Positions 12,216 to 29,419 of a stretch of 64,000 bases of DNA are shown piece after piece. Made by a program: the position numbers and the translations under genes. The notes under the pieces were generated by a model that saw nothing but the letters and a program-made list of their open reading frames with translations, ran no database searches and was not told the DNA's origin. The stretch covers positions 33,537,324 through 33,601,323 of the forward strand of contig NC_030826.1 in NCBI RefSeq assembly GCF_001704415.2, written 5' to 3'. Within the stretch, counting starts at the first letter, position 1; the number at the start of each line of letters is the position of its first letter. The DNA is from Capra hircus (Eukaryota > Chordata > Mammalia > Artiodactyla > Bovidae).

Positions 12216-12974
12216 CTGGAAAAGAACAGCGTGGAGGAAGAGGAGGAAGCGCGGTGATGAGGGTTGGTGGGCGGCGATACAGGGAGGGGCATTCCAGGTG
12301 GAGGGAGGGGGCAGGACGATCAATCCAGGAGGGAGGTTGGGACCCCCAGACGTGGCGAGGCTGGTGGGTGAAGGTGGCAGGCAGTGCCTGTGGGAGGCCC
12401 AGAGCCCGAGGTGTGTGCAGGGGAGGTGTGGGCAGTGTTCAGATGCATTTTCCACACCTGCCTCCACCCCCCCCCAACCCCACCCCTGAGCAGACACCCA
12501 GCAAACACCTGTAATTAGGGAAAGGGGCTTCCCGAGCTCTCCCTGCCCAAGCGTCTCTGGCCCCCAGGCGACCATATTTGGGAGATTCCTGGGCATTGGT
12601 ACTGGTTTGTGATCCTCTTCTCTGCTGTTTAACAGGAGGGCAGACCCACATACAGTGGGGCCCACTATAGACAGTCCCAGCCTGTGGCTCCCCAGGCTTG
12701 GCAATCTCGCTTCCGTGGGGCATCTTCAGGGAGCTGCGTGCACAATCACCATGACTGTACCCTGCCCCCCGCCCCCTGCCCTTATGTAACCAGGGCGGTG
12801 GGGAGAATGGCAGCTGGCACCTGCACTTGGGAAATCTGGAAGCTGTCAGGTCAGTCTAAATCAATCCGCAGCCCCTGGGCAAACACAGAGGCTCCTTTGG
12901 AAGGCTGGACCAGGCCCCACCCAAGCCTTGCGGACACATTCTTGCATTTCTGAACCGGACAAAATCAGACAGCC
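12216..12974. other. Upstream flank of ALDH3A1, no gene seen
   Basis: GC-rich with no recognised repeat. Open frames on both strands are composition effects. Might contain distal promoter elements. Confidence 0.4.
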
Positions 12975-13156
12975 CAGTCCTAATCCCCCAAACTGGGAGC
13001 AGATTACAATGCCCCATGTTTGAAAGCTGTTTTGTTCTTGTTACGCAAACTTCCTGGGGAGGGACTCCCAGGACCAGGAGAAGGGTCCTTAAATGCATCA
13101 CCTCTAAGCTGACATCCATTCCTGGAGCTCCATCCCTGGGAGAGCCTGTGTCGAAG
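12975..13156 (+). promoter_or_regulatory. ALDH3A1: Candidate ALDH3A1 promoter and untranslated exon 1
   Basis: A stretch free of recognisable ruminant repeats, about 1.9 kb before the coding start. In order it has TAATCC (12981-12986, an OTX/PITX-type homeobox site), GATTA (13002), a near-consensus C/EBP site TTACGCAAA (13041-13049), a TATA-like TTAAAT (13089-13094) and a good splice donor (AAG|GTAACC, GT at 13157). An exon of roughly 13120-13156 could splice to the acceptor ending at 15029, just before the ATG at 15035. Mammalian ALDH3A1 has a non-coding first exon. Promoter identity is inferred from motif order and position. The alternative is the TATATA at 14644. Confidence 0.45.
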
Positions 13157-13571
13157 GTAACCCTCTTCCCCTTCTCTTCTTCTGGAGACCTCTAGCTGCA
13201 GCCTAGCGGGGAGTGGTCCACCCCTGCAGCTGGTCCTCCTACTCCCAGGAGCATCTTCTGAGTATCTAAGCTGTGTGCTGAAGGTCCGAAGCTCACGTCT
13301 GGCAGCTCCAGGGAGGTGGGGCCCCCTGGGGCCCTTGGAGCAGGGGGACCTGGGGACACTGGGTGAGGAGGCTTGATTCAGTCACCCGGAGGCAGAAGAG
13401 TCCCTTAGAGAGAGCATTTAATGTCTCTCAGCTTCACTTTCCTCGTCAGTAATGTGGACTATAGCAGCTCCTTCTTCGTGGGCACTCCTTCAGAGTGAGG
13501 ATATCAGTGAGGATATCTGTGAGGCTCACAGGGGATGCTGACCCCTGCGGACACGGTGGCGCAGGTGAAGC

Positions 13572-13591
13572 CATGGTATATATATACCATG
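13572..13591. repeat. Perfect 20-base palindrome
   Basis: CATGGTATATATATACCATG equals its own complement; it starts an AT/CA-rich simple stretch to 13636. Confidence 0.9.
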
Positions 13592-13640
13592 TATAATAAT
13601 ACATGCACATATACCATACATATTGTGTATATGTGGTGCA

Positions 13641-13857
13641 GTGCTAAGTCGCTTTAGTCATGTCCGACTCTTTGTGACCCTATGGACTGTAGCCCACCAG
13701 GCTCCTCTGTCCCTGGGATTTTCCAGGCAAGAAGACTGGAGTGGGTTGCCATGTCCTTCTCCAGGGATCTTTCCTACTTAGGGATCGAACCTGCATCTCT
13801 TATATCTCCTGCATTGGCAGGCGGGTTCTTTACCACGAGGGCCACCTGGGAAGCCCC
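13641..13857 (-). mobile_element. Bov-tA SINE
   Basis: AGTGCTAAGTCGCTTTAGTC to CCACCTGGGAAGCCCC. Confidence 0.92.
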
Positions 13858-14099
13858 ATATAATGTCTTTTTTTTTTTTAAGTGGAAATAGCCTTACTGT
13901 GTTTTTTCTGCTGTCAGAGATCACATTGTGTCTGAAAGTGGGTGGATACCTCTGGGAGGATTACAGGAACTACTGGGGGAGAGGAAGGAGGGACACTTAA
14001 CTTTTCTCTGTGTCCTTTCTGTATCTTTTACATTTCCTACCATGAGCATGTATTACCTATTCAAAAAGTGAACAAACGTGCAGGATCTTAGATTCTCAA

Positions 14100-14180
14100 C
14101 CAGAGATCAAAACTGCACCCCCTGCAGTTCTTCAGTGGAAGCTCGGCGCCCTAACCATTGGACAGCCAGGGAATTCCCCC
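14100..14180 (-). mobile_element. CHR-2-type SINE fragment
   Basis: CCCTAACCATTGGACAGCCA and GGGAATTCCCCC head, antisense. Confidence 0.65.
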
Positions 14181-14643
14181 CAAATTAACAAACCTTTTTT
14201 GAAAATGCAAATTCGCTGCAGAAAATGAAGCCCTTCAGAAAAATGCAAGCAAGGATAACCTCTAATCCACCACCCCCTACCTCCCACCCCACCACCAGAA
14301 GATTGCCATGCCAGGGCCTGCCCCACCGGCTCTTGCAAGTGCACACATGCCTGGCTATCTGATGTGTGTGGCCTGTTCCGTTTCTTACTCCTCGTGCCCC
14401 GGACAAGGTCGACAGTTTCAAGACCCAGCCAGCCTGGGTCTGTCTGGGGAGAAGCCACCAGTGCTTTTGAGAATGAGGCTCAGTCCGAAAGGTGGGGCGT
14501 GTGTCCTGATGCTGGGTTCCTTTACTCAGTGTGGGTGTGGAGTCACCACCTGGGTCCTTTAATCTGATCTGGAGACTGGGCTGGTCGGGTGTGCCTGGAG
14601 AGCACTTGGAGGGTTTGCCTGGGAGTGTCAAAAGCTCCGCACA

Positions 14644-14716
14644 TATATAGAGGTGGGCGTGGGGCTTGAGAGATGCCAAAAAGGGCCTGACCCCAGCACA
14701 CTGCCAAGACCCCACA
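14644..14716 (+). promoter_or_regulatory. Alternative candidate core promoter near ALDH3A1
   Basis: TATATAG at 14644-14650 is followed by a GC/KLF-like GGTGGGCGTGGGG and, about 70 bases on, a possible donor ACA|GTGAGC (GT at 14717). It could start a short untranslated exon spliced to 15030. It competes with the candidate at 12975-13156; the sequence alone does not decide. Confidence 0.25.
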
Positions 14717-15034
14717 GTGAGCAAGTGTAGACAATCTTAGGACTCCAGGTCACCGCTGCCGGGTCCCCAGTGTGAGGGTCCGTCATCTGCTGGTGGGCAG
14801 GGGTAGCCTGCCAACCAGGACAGTCCAGACTGCAGGGTTAGGGAGCTGAAAAGGCAAAAGGATGCACTTCCCAGTGACCCCAGGGAGATCATCCTATAAA
14901 ATCAGCAGCAAGGGTGGGTGTTGCCCTGGGGATCCTAGGTCTCCTTTCCCTGCGCGCGAGGCGCCCCAGGTCCATGCGCCCGGCGGAAGGGCGCTCTCCT
15001 TCACGCTGCAAGGAGCTCTCCATTCCCAGGTACC

Positions 15035-20946
<5,912 letters not shown>

Positions 20947-21113
20947 AGCGGTGCCCTGGCCTCACCGTGCTGCGCCCTCGGAGTGCTCCCCTGGCTCCCC
21001 CACTCCTCGCCCCCTGCCTGGCTCCCAGTGCTCGGAGTGCTCCCCTGGTGCCCCCCTGCTCGAGTGCACCCTTCCCACCCAGCCCTGCCCCCGCGCTACA
21101 CTAAGCATAGAGC

Positions 21114-21119
21114 AATAAA
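21114..21119 (+). terminator. ALDH3A1: Polyadenylation signal of ALDH3A1
   Basis: AATAAA 168 bases after the TGA at 20944-20946, in an otherwise C-rich 3' UTR, so cleavage is expected near 21130-21140. It is the first canonical signal after the stop. Confidence 0.85.
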
Positions 21120-21200
21120 GCTTCAGACCAGCCCCGGACTGCGTGTCTGCACCCCGCCCCTGCCCCCTCCAGTCCCATCCCACCTCCACCCCCCATCCCC

Positions 21201-21230
21201 CACCTCCCCGGCCCCCACCTCCCCGGCCCC
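21201..21230 (+). repeat. 15-base C-rich tandem repeat
   Basis: CACCTCCCCGGCCCC twice, just after the ALDH3A1 polyA site. Confidence 0.85.
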
Positions 21231-22959
21231 CGCCCTGTCCGGCCCCACCCCGCTGTCAGCTGAGGAGCAGCAAAGTTCTCCTCAGAGCTTCCCTTTGGCC
21301 CCAGGGCCCTGGAACTTGGGGATGTCCGCTCCATTTCAGGGAGAGGGGGGCCAAGGAGGCGGGGGCAGGGGGTCCCTGGTGAGACCTGTGGTGGATGGCC
21401 CACACGACCCCCTGGGTGACTCCAGTGTGCTGCCTCTGGGGTGGGAGGATGGGGAGCTGGGGCAGCACTGGGACCCCGCGCAGCAGCTTCTGGGCCGGGG
21501 TCTGGCCTGAGGGGCCTGAGGACCCGGGTCAGGGTCCAGTGAAGACTGTGGGAAGCAGGGCGTCGATCAGTCCGGTGGGTGAGGGGAGACTGGCCGACCC
21601 TGGCCACTGGCTGTCACCTCGTCCGCTCCAGAAGGGCAGGGGAGAGGACGAGGTCACTGGATCTTCTGTGTGTGCCTGTTACTTATTTTGCAAATATCCA
21701 AATAATTGACTGAAAACGAAAGCAAAGTCTTCCCCAGACCATTTCCCTGAGTCACTGCCCCGTCCCTACCCTCCTCCCCTCCACCCCCACCGGGCTGACC
21801 CCAAAACACTTAGTCCCCATGGCAGCCCCCTGCCAGGACACCCCTCCTTCCAGCACTCTCCCCCTCACTCTGGGTTCCAAGGACACCACACTTCAGTGCC
21901 CCCACCTCTCCAGCTTCTCCTCCCAAATTAAAGTCTCCGGCGCCCTGGCCCTAAGCTCCAGACTCCCGCATCCAGTAAGATTTAAGCCAAATTAACAAAG
22001 CATCCTGCTCAAAAGAGGTCCCTTGACCTCCCAGAAGAGCCACCCCCAGGCCAGAGGAGGAGGAAGGAGGAAGGCTCGGCTGAACCCACCCCTCCCCTCC
22101 ACCACCAGCAGCTCTGTGCACCCTCCACAGAGGAGGAAGCCCAGGCTTGGAAGCGGTGTAGCCTGGTCTCCCGACACCATTCACAGGGTCTGTGTCTCCA
22201 TGTCTCCTCCCTGACACCATGGAAGTGTCACTTGCAGGGATGTGTCCTCAAAACCCTTGCCTGAGATGGTGTTGAGAGAGCTGGAAACACGCAGCTTGGA
22301 GAGGAGATGGTTCAGGGTCTCCAAACAACTGATCTGCGTCGTTCTCTGTGCTCTGGGAAAAGTCACTGTTGCCTCCCTCCTCCCTCGTCCTCCTCTTCCC
22401 ACTCACCACCTCTGTTACAAGACTAACAGTCTAAGCTGTTGTATTGTGATGTTCTACACCTGACCAACAGGACTAACCTGGACTAACCCTATTTCCTAAC
22501 TAGATTTAAACTCAATAGAAAACAATGAAAAAAAACCGTAATCTCACTATCGTGATCCCCTCTACTGTTTTTTTCCTGGATTAAGGAATGCGCTGAAAAA
22601 ATATTTGCACGATTGATTCAGCCTTTCCAAACAATTGCTATCGTGCAAAACGTAAATGACCAAGACCCATCCCAACTCACAGTTCACCAGTGAGAGGGGG
22701 TAACGTTCTGGGTGGCTCCTCACAACCCTTATCACACTGGACAGAGGGCATGGAGGGCACCTTGACGTCCCGATTCTTAGCTGGGCAGCTGAAACCTTGG
22801 CAAAGCACCCTTTGGCTCCACTGTTTGGTGCTTCTAGTATTTAGAGTCTCAGAAAACAAGCAAGCAGTCTGCTGTGATCACAGTCTCTTCTTTTGCTGTT
22901 GTTATGAAACAGAGGGGAGATTTCCTCCACTCATTTGTTGCTTCAGCAAAATTTTTTAA
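21231..22959. other. Intergenic downstream of ALDH3A1, no gene seen
   Basis: Non-repeat sequence including the inverted repeat at 22604-22649. No protein-coding frame recognised. Confidence 0.45.
22604..22649. promoter_or_regulatory. Inverted repeat of a C/EBP-like site, intergenic
   Basis: TTTGCACGAT (22604-22613) and its exact complement ATCGTGCAAA (22640-22649) flank a 26-base spacer in non-repeat AT-rich DNA 1.5 kb after ALDH3A1. Both arms resemble C/EBP half-sites. Function unknown. Confidence 0.4.
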
Positions 22960-23068
22960 ATTATTTCTTACTTTTTTGGCCATGCCTCACTGCCTGTGGG
23001 ATCTTAATTCTTGGACTGGGGATCAAACCCATGGCCCCTGCATTGGAAGTGCAGAGTCTTAACCACAA
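22960..23068 (-). mobile_element. CHR-2-type SINE
   Basis: TTTTTTGGCCATGCCTCACT, GGGATCAAACCCATGG, GAGTCTTAACCAC. Confidence 0.8.
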
Positions 23069-23444
23069 GAGAGAGAAAAAAAAAAACAGCAGTTTTTTGA
23101 GTGGACAGTCCTGGGTGCTGGGGACATTGTGAAAAAAACACAGGGTCTGTGCTTCTCAGGAGGTGTGTTTGATTGGGGTGACTTAGGAAGGGGTTGATAG
23201 GGGTGACTTAGGTGATGCTGCAGGAACAGTCTGACCTCAGAGTGGCCGTGGTGAGTGCCACGGGAGGCTGGCGGGGCTCTGTTCCTGGAACTTCCCCCCA
23301 CCCCTGCTAACGGCGGTCTCCTGTTCAGAGCAGGCCTTGGGGGCTCACAGAGGAGGGGGGCAGATGCAGAGGCCCACACACAGGTCACCTCCACTCACAT
23401 CCCGTCTCACAGCACCCCTGTCCCAGCGGAAGGAGGAGCATCCC

Positions 23445-23650
23445 TGTTGTTGTTCAGTCACGTCTGACCCTTTGTGACCCCAAGGACTGTAGCTCGCCAG
23501 GCTCCTCTGTCCATGGGGTTTCCCTGGCCAGAATACTGGAGTCAGTTGCCATTACCATCTCCAGGGGATCTTCTCCACCCAGGGACTGAACCAAAGTCTC
23601 CTGCATTGGCAGGCAGATTCCTTACTACTGAGCTGTGGAGGAAGCCCAGG
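23445..23650 (-). mobile_element. Bov-tA SINE
   Basis: TTGTTGTTCAGTCACGTCTG to GAGCTGTGGAGGAAGCC. Confidence 0.9.
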
Positions 23651-23959
23651 AGCATCGATACTGGGCAGCAAGTGTCTGCCACTTGTACGGACCAGACAAT
23701 AAGAACAGAGATAAACAGACACCTGGAAGAGCACCTGGAAGGCGGCTGGTGCCTCACAGATGATGGAGAATCTGTCCGCAGGCAGGGAAAACCATTCAGG
23801 AGCTGAGGGAAGGTAGGCCACCACCCCTGGTCAGGGCCCCGAGAGCTCCCCTGCCCCCAGCGCCTCCTTGCCCACCCCCCAGCCACCTCTCTCCCTGCAC
23901 ACATCGTTATCAAGGATCCAGAGCCTTTGATTCTGTGTTCTGGAGTGGAAACTGAGCAT

Positions 23960-24075
23960 TAATACATTACATGTATGTATGTATTCATATATATATTGTG
24001 TATAGAAAGAACTTACAAAGTTATATTTATATATATATACACACACAAAAAAATTTGAAAGTATATATATATTTT
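23960..24075. repeat. AT/CA-rich simple repeat
   Basis: TGTATGTATGTATTCATATA, then interrupted TA runs and CACACA. Confidence 0.85.
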
Positions 24076-24915
24076 AAAGTTCTCTAGAGAAGTCTAATAT
24101 TCTGCCAGGGTTGAGCCCCCCTGGCAGAAGCCAGTACTGAAGTGTATTTTTCCAGCCAGTGACTGGGTGAGGATGGGCATGCCACCCAGTGTGGGCAGTG
24201 GGATGTGAAGGGAAGTCAACAGGAGTTAGATTCTGGGACAGGTTCCTCCCTGATGAAAACAGAAGCACTAGAAGGGATGAGGGTCTGAGAAGGTGATGTG
24301 TCTGGATGGGACACCTGGAACAGTTCAGCCATCTCATGACCATGAGGACAGCTCCCTGAGCTCAGTAGACCTGCTAAGAACGGGGCAGTTGGAAGATGGA
24401 AGCAACTTGGCTCGTGGAAGATGTTACTGAACTGCTGGCCCTGTTCTGTCTTTGGAGTCTTTGTTATCCATGATGATAAAATATCTCAAAAAAAATTTTT
24501 GAGCTGTGTTTTCTCAGCTATTTATATTTGAAATCATCTTATCAGATGGACAGACTCACCCTGCCCCACCCCCATCCCATCCCTACCCATCCTCTGGCTG
24601 GTGTCCTTCTCTCCTCCTCTTTCCCTTGGTCTCTCGGTATCCCAGCATCTTCCCAGCAGGACTGCTTGTCCTCTCTGGCAAGTCCTTCCTCCCTGGCTCC
24701 CTCCCTAATCCTGAAGCAGCTGCTGGCTGGCCTCTAGGTGCTAAACTCCCATGCACACCAGTTCTTCCTTCCAGCCACTGCTGCCCACATGCCCTGAGTT
24801 CTGAACCAATGGGAGAGGCCAAGGGGGCATCTGGAGGAGGACTGCTTGGTGTCTACTCCAGGACCATATCAGGCATGTCAGAACAGAAAGCGGAATCCTC
24901 TGTAGGTATTTTCAA
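24076..24915. other. Intergenic, no gene seen
   Basis: Nothing recognised apart from open frames without family resemblance. Confidence 0.4.
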
Positions 24916-25229
24916 TAGTTGTTCAGTTGGTAAGCCGTGTCTGACTCTTTGCAACCCTGTGGACTGCAGCACACCAGGCTCCTCTGTCCTTCACTATCTC
25001 CCAGAGTTTGCTCAAACTCATGTTCATTTCAGCCGATGATGCCATCGAACCATCTCATCCTCTGTCATCCCCTTCTCCTTTTGTCTTAAATCTTAACCAG
25101 CATAAGAGTATTTTCCAATGAATCAGTTCTTTGAATCAGGTGGCCAAAGTATTAGAGCTTCAGCTTCAGTCCTTCCAATGAATATTCAGGGATGATTTCC
25201 TTTAATTTTGACTGGTTTGATCTCACAAG
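24916..25229 (-). mobile_element. BovB 3'-end fragment
   Basis: TGTCTGACTCTTTGCAACCC, CACTATCTCCCAGAGTTTGC, AATCAGGTGGCCAAAGTATT, antisense order as in the copy at 10125. Confidence 0.85.
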
Positions 25230-25644
25230 CCTTGAGACACAGCCAAAAAGTAAAGAAAAATATATAAATACATACTTACCTAAAGGGAATTAGGTCTCTA
25301 CAAAAACACAGGAAAGTCTGGAGGAGCAGACACTGGGCAAGGCCTCCAGGAACAGCTCCCAGGACACATGAGAAGGGCTCACCGGAAGAGTTACCCTCTG
25401 CCTGGGGAATCAGAGGCACCTCTGAATTCACTGCTGTGGGCACCATGGCCCTGCTCATCAAACCCAGGAGCCAATCTGTGTGTAAGGACAGAACTCAGTC
25501 CTCACCCAGAGCCCAGGCTGCAAGGGAGTCTGGGAAAGCTGGGTTTTAGCAACACTAAAAGCTGCCAGCAGGAAGGGTAGTCAATGCTGAGGGCCAGTTG
25601 AGCTATTGCAAATCCCCAGACCTGCTTCTTGATCTCCGTAAATA

Positions 25645-25860
25645 CATGCTAAGTCACTTCCGTCGTGTCCGACTCTGCAACCCCATGGACTGTACCCTGC
25701 CAGGATCCTCTGTCCATGGGATTCTCCAGACAAGAATAGTGGAGTGGGTTGCCATGCCCTCCTCCAGGGGATCTTCCCGACCGAGCAATTGAACCTGCGT
25801 CTCTTACATCTCCTGCATTGGCAGGCAGATTCTTTACCAGTAGCGCCACCTAGGAAGCCC
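25645..25860 (-). mobile_element. Bov-tA SINE
   Basis: GCTAAGTCACTTCCGTCGTG to GCCACCTAGGAAGCCC. Confidence 0.92.
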
Positions 25861-25877
25861 TTCTTGATCTACTGCTC

Positions 25878-26140
25878 CTGCAGCTGCTAAGTCGCTTCAG
25901 TCGTGTCCGACTCTGTGCGACCCCATAGACGGCAGCCCACCAGGCTCCCCCGTCCCTGGGATTCTCCAGGCAAGAACACTGGAGTGGGTTGCCATTTTCT
26001 TCTCCAATGCATGAGAGTGAAAAGTGAAAGTGAAGTCGCTCAGTCGTGTCCGACTCTGTGACCCCATGGACTGCAGCCTACCAGGCTCCTCCATCCATGG
26101 GATTCTCCAGGCAAAAGTACTGGAGTGGGGTGCCATAGTC
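25878..26140 (-). mobile_element. BovA2 SINE
   Basis: Both halves, little diverged (CGCTTCAGTCGTGTCCGACT); starts about 20 bases after the previous SINE. Confidence 0.95.
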
Positions 26141-28204
26141 TTGATCTACAACGGGTACTAATTTCAGTGTTTACCTCTGGCGTTAGTGTGAGGATGAAAT
26201 GGGAGAACTTGGGGGAAGCTCTCGGTTTGGAGCTGCACCAGGGCCTGGTTGGTGCTTGTTACCACTGCTGAGACCTCCGCCCATAGCAAACCTCACTCTG
26301 AAATGGGCTTTGAGTTCACTCCTCTGTGGAGAGTTCACTTTAGAAAGTTTAGAACAAAGGGTTTTGATAGGGTGGCCCAACAACGGGCTCCTTTATCACC
26401 AGCCACCCGGGACACGCTGCCCTTGGGGCTCTGGTCGGCTGCTCAGCCATGCCAGCCATTGTTGACTTTCCAGCCAGGAGTATTATATAAGCTGCATATT
26501 TATTTTGTTTATCAGAAATTCTGAAAATACCAACTGGGTGTGGGCTAAGCTGCTTAATTCCTAAAGGCAACAGAGATGGTTCCTGCAAGTGAGGCAGCCG
26601 CATCCAAAGCCAGCGCCCAGGCTCAGAGCCAGGCCCGGCGGACAGAGAGCTGGCAGAGCTGCTCCTTCCGGGAAGATCCAGGAGGAGGCACCAGGGGAAG
26701 CCACGTGCTTTCAGGTGCAGGTCTGACCACTCTCACAGCAGAGCCAAGCCCGTGGCCTCAGGGTCCCTGCCTGGCACTCAAGTTCTCTACCAAGAGGACA
26801 GCCTCCACCGGCCAGATCCTCACTCCAGGCTGCTTTCAACTCCACGGCAGGCTTTTAGCAAAGAGGATGGGGGTTGGTGGGAAGATGTTCTCAGCTCTCT
26901 GGTTTGACCCAAGTTTTTGAGTCAAAAACTTGAGTTTGTTGGGGAGAGAGAGAGAGAGACAGACAGACAGACATATGTGGAGAAACCACACACCCTTTGT
27001 TCCCTCACACGACCACGAGGCCCTGGGGGTGCCGTGCTTCCCTAATGACTGCCATGGCACCCCGGGAACGCTGCCTAGCCCTGGTTCCAGAGCACCAGAC
27101 TCACAGAACATCTTTCCTTTGAACCAGGGCCAGACATGAGCTCACGAGTCCTTGTGTGACCTTCTGGGAAATCAGTGTTCAGACTGGCAGCTGTTTTGCT
27201 GGAGAAAGATGACAGTGCTCTGTTCCCTGAAGCCCATCTGCCTGGTAGGAATTTACAAGGTCGGCGGCTGGTAGAAATTTGAGTGACCCGTCCTCTCTCC
27301 CGGGAAGACAGAGGGCAGGAGCAGAGGGGCCTAAGCCCAGCCAGACACCCCGGCAGGAGGAGCGTCCCCACCCCGAGGTCTTTTTCAGAGAGCAGGCCAG
27401 CAGTTGCTAGGCAGACAGATAAATGTTTTCTTCCTCTTTTTCCCCCCAAACTGTGCTCACTGTGACACAGGCGGGAGAGGCAGCTGCGGAGCACAGGTGC
27501 AGTGTCTCCTCTACCCATGCCATGGCAGACAGCCAGGGTTGACGCCAGCACAGGTCTGCTGGGCACTCTGCAAGATGACATCCACGTAGAGCTGGAGGGC
27601 TGGAGAAGAGCGTATTGCCACCCAGATTGATACAGACCAGCCCCACATTCCGGCCCCACCACTTCATTTGGGCAGTCTATTTCCAGTCTATTTGGGCAGT
27701 CTATTTCCAGTCTATTTGGGCAGCTTCAGTTCTCTCATTTGTAAAGGGAGATAAGCATACACCTGAAAAGGTTGGGACTAGATGAAATATGATGTCATGG
27801 CTAAAGATGCCAGTCCAGTCAACACCTCTACACACGCTCCTATGCTCAACACACATCCGCAGGAAATCTGCACGAAGGAAAATGCCGTGAGGCAACCTCA
27901 TTTTCTCTTGAATCTTTTTCTCCTCCTTTTCGTTCTCGTCCATCTTCAAACAGATCTGTTATGCAACAAAACTGTTATGCAGACTAACCTGCTTAAGGAA
28001 AGAAACCCAAGGACTTTTGCAGTGTTCATTAGCCTCTTATAAGTTAGTCTCATCTGGTCCATTCTTTTAGACCATCAGGAATCAAGGACCAGAGTTAAGG
28101 AAGAAAAAGAAAACAGACTCTAACACCTATTAAATGCCTATGTTGTTCCAGGCACTTCCATATATGTTACCTCATTTACTTGCATCAGTACTTTCTGTGA
28201 GGTT
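26141..28204. other. Intergenic, no gene seen
   Basis: Holds a short GA/CAGA repeat (26945-26972) and the 24-base tandem repeat at 27667. 28130-28190 resembles antisense MIR. No gene. Confidence 0.45.
27667..27723 (+). repeat. 24-base tandem repeat, 2.4 copies
   Basis: TTTGGGCAGTCTATTTCCAG plus TCTA, exact at 27667 and 27691, partial at 27715. Confidence 0.95.
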
Positions 28205-28290
28205 TAAAAAATTTTTTTTTCACTTTTAATTGTGGTAAAATATACATAACCTAAAATTAAACATCTTAAACATTTTAAAGTGCATATATA

Positions 28291-28700
28291 GGAATTCCCA
28301 GGTGGTCCACTGGTTAGGTGGAGAAGGCGATGGCACCCCACTCCAGTACTCTTGCCTGGAAAATCCCATGGACAGAGGAGCCTGGTAGGTTGCAGTCCAT
28401 GGGGTCGCTAAGAGTCGGACACGACTGAGCGACTTCACTTTCACTTTTCACTTTCATGCATTGGAGAAGGAAATGGCAACCCACTCCAGTGTTCTTGCCT
28501 ACAGAATCCCAGGGATGGCAGAGCCTGGTAGGCTGCCGTCTGTGGGGTCACACAGAGTCGGACGCGACTGAAGCGATCTAGCAGCTAGCAGTAGCAGCCA
28601 CTGGTTAGGACTCCATGCTTCCACTGCAGGGGCACAGGTTCAATCCCTGATTACAGAACTAAGGTCCTGCAAGATGCACAGCATGGCCAAGAAAAACCTC
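28291..28700 (+). mobile_element. CHR-2-type SINE split by BovA2
   Basis: GGAATTCCCAGGTGGTCCAC then, after the BovA2 copy, GGACTCCATGCTTCCACTGC, the CACAGGTTCAATCCCTG box and a GCATGGCCAAGAAAAAC tail. Confidence 0.85.
28319..28597 (+). mobile_element. BovA2 SINE with 12-base target duplication
   Basis: Sense BovA2. CCACTGGTTAGG at 28307-28318 is repeated at 28598-28609. Confidence 0.95.
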
Positions 28701-29199
28701 TATATGAAAAAACACTGTAAAGTGTATCAGCTCAGTGCTGTTAAGCACATTCACATTGTCCTGCAACCAATCCCCAGAAGTCTTTCCATCTTGCAAGACT
28801 AAAGCTCTACACTCACCAAACAGCTCCCCCTCTCCCTTCCCTGAGCCCTTGGCAACCAACATTTTGCTGTCTATGAACCTGATGATTCCAGGGACCTCGT
28901 ATAAGCATCTCCTAGGGTATTGCATCAGTGTTTGTCTTTTGGTGACTGGCTTATTTCACCTAAAATGATGCCCTCTGTGTTGGTATTGTTGATGTGTGGC
29001 ATCCGTCAGGACTTCCTTACTTTTTAAGGATGAATAATTATAATCCATTGACTGAATAGATAACAGTCTGTTTTTCTATTTCCTCAATGGACACTTGGGT
29101 TGCCTCCACCTTTTGGTTACTTCTTTTTGACTGGTTGTCCTTAGGTTTTTGTTTTTGTAAGTTATTTCTTGTTTAGCTTTTGACCACACCGGTTCTTCA

Positions 29200-29419
29200 T
29201 TCCTGTGGGAGGACTTTCTCTAGCTGGGGGCTCAGGCCTCTCATTGCAGTGGTATCTCTTGTTGCAGAACACAAGCTCTAGGGCACACAGGGTTCAGCAG
29301 TTGTGGCTCACGAGTTTAGTTGCTCCACAGCATGTGGGATCTTCTCAGACCAGGGACCAAACCACTGCCCCTTGCACTGGCAGGCGGATTCTTATGCCAT
29401 TGGACCACCAGGGCATTCC
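29200..29419 (-). mobile_element. CHR-1-type SINE
   Basis: GCAGAACACAAGCTCTAGGG, AGTTGCTCCACAGCATGTGG, GCACTGGCAGGCGGATTC, ACCACCAGGGCATTCC. Confidence 0.75.

Larger units (their letters stand above)
28205..29115 (-). mobile_element. L1 3' region carrying nested SINEs
   Basis: TTTAATTGTGGTAAAATATA, CACATTCACATTGTCCTGCA, CTTTTGGTGACTGGCTTATT and GGACACTTGGGTTGCCTCCA in antisense order, interrupted by 28291-28700. Confidence 0.8.

Noticed and set aside
12147..12704. Minus-strand open frame of 185 codons upstream of ALDH3A1
   Set aside because: Low-complexity composition, no family features, overlaps an L2 fragment.
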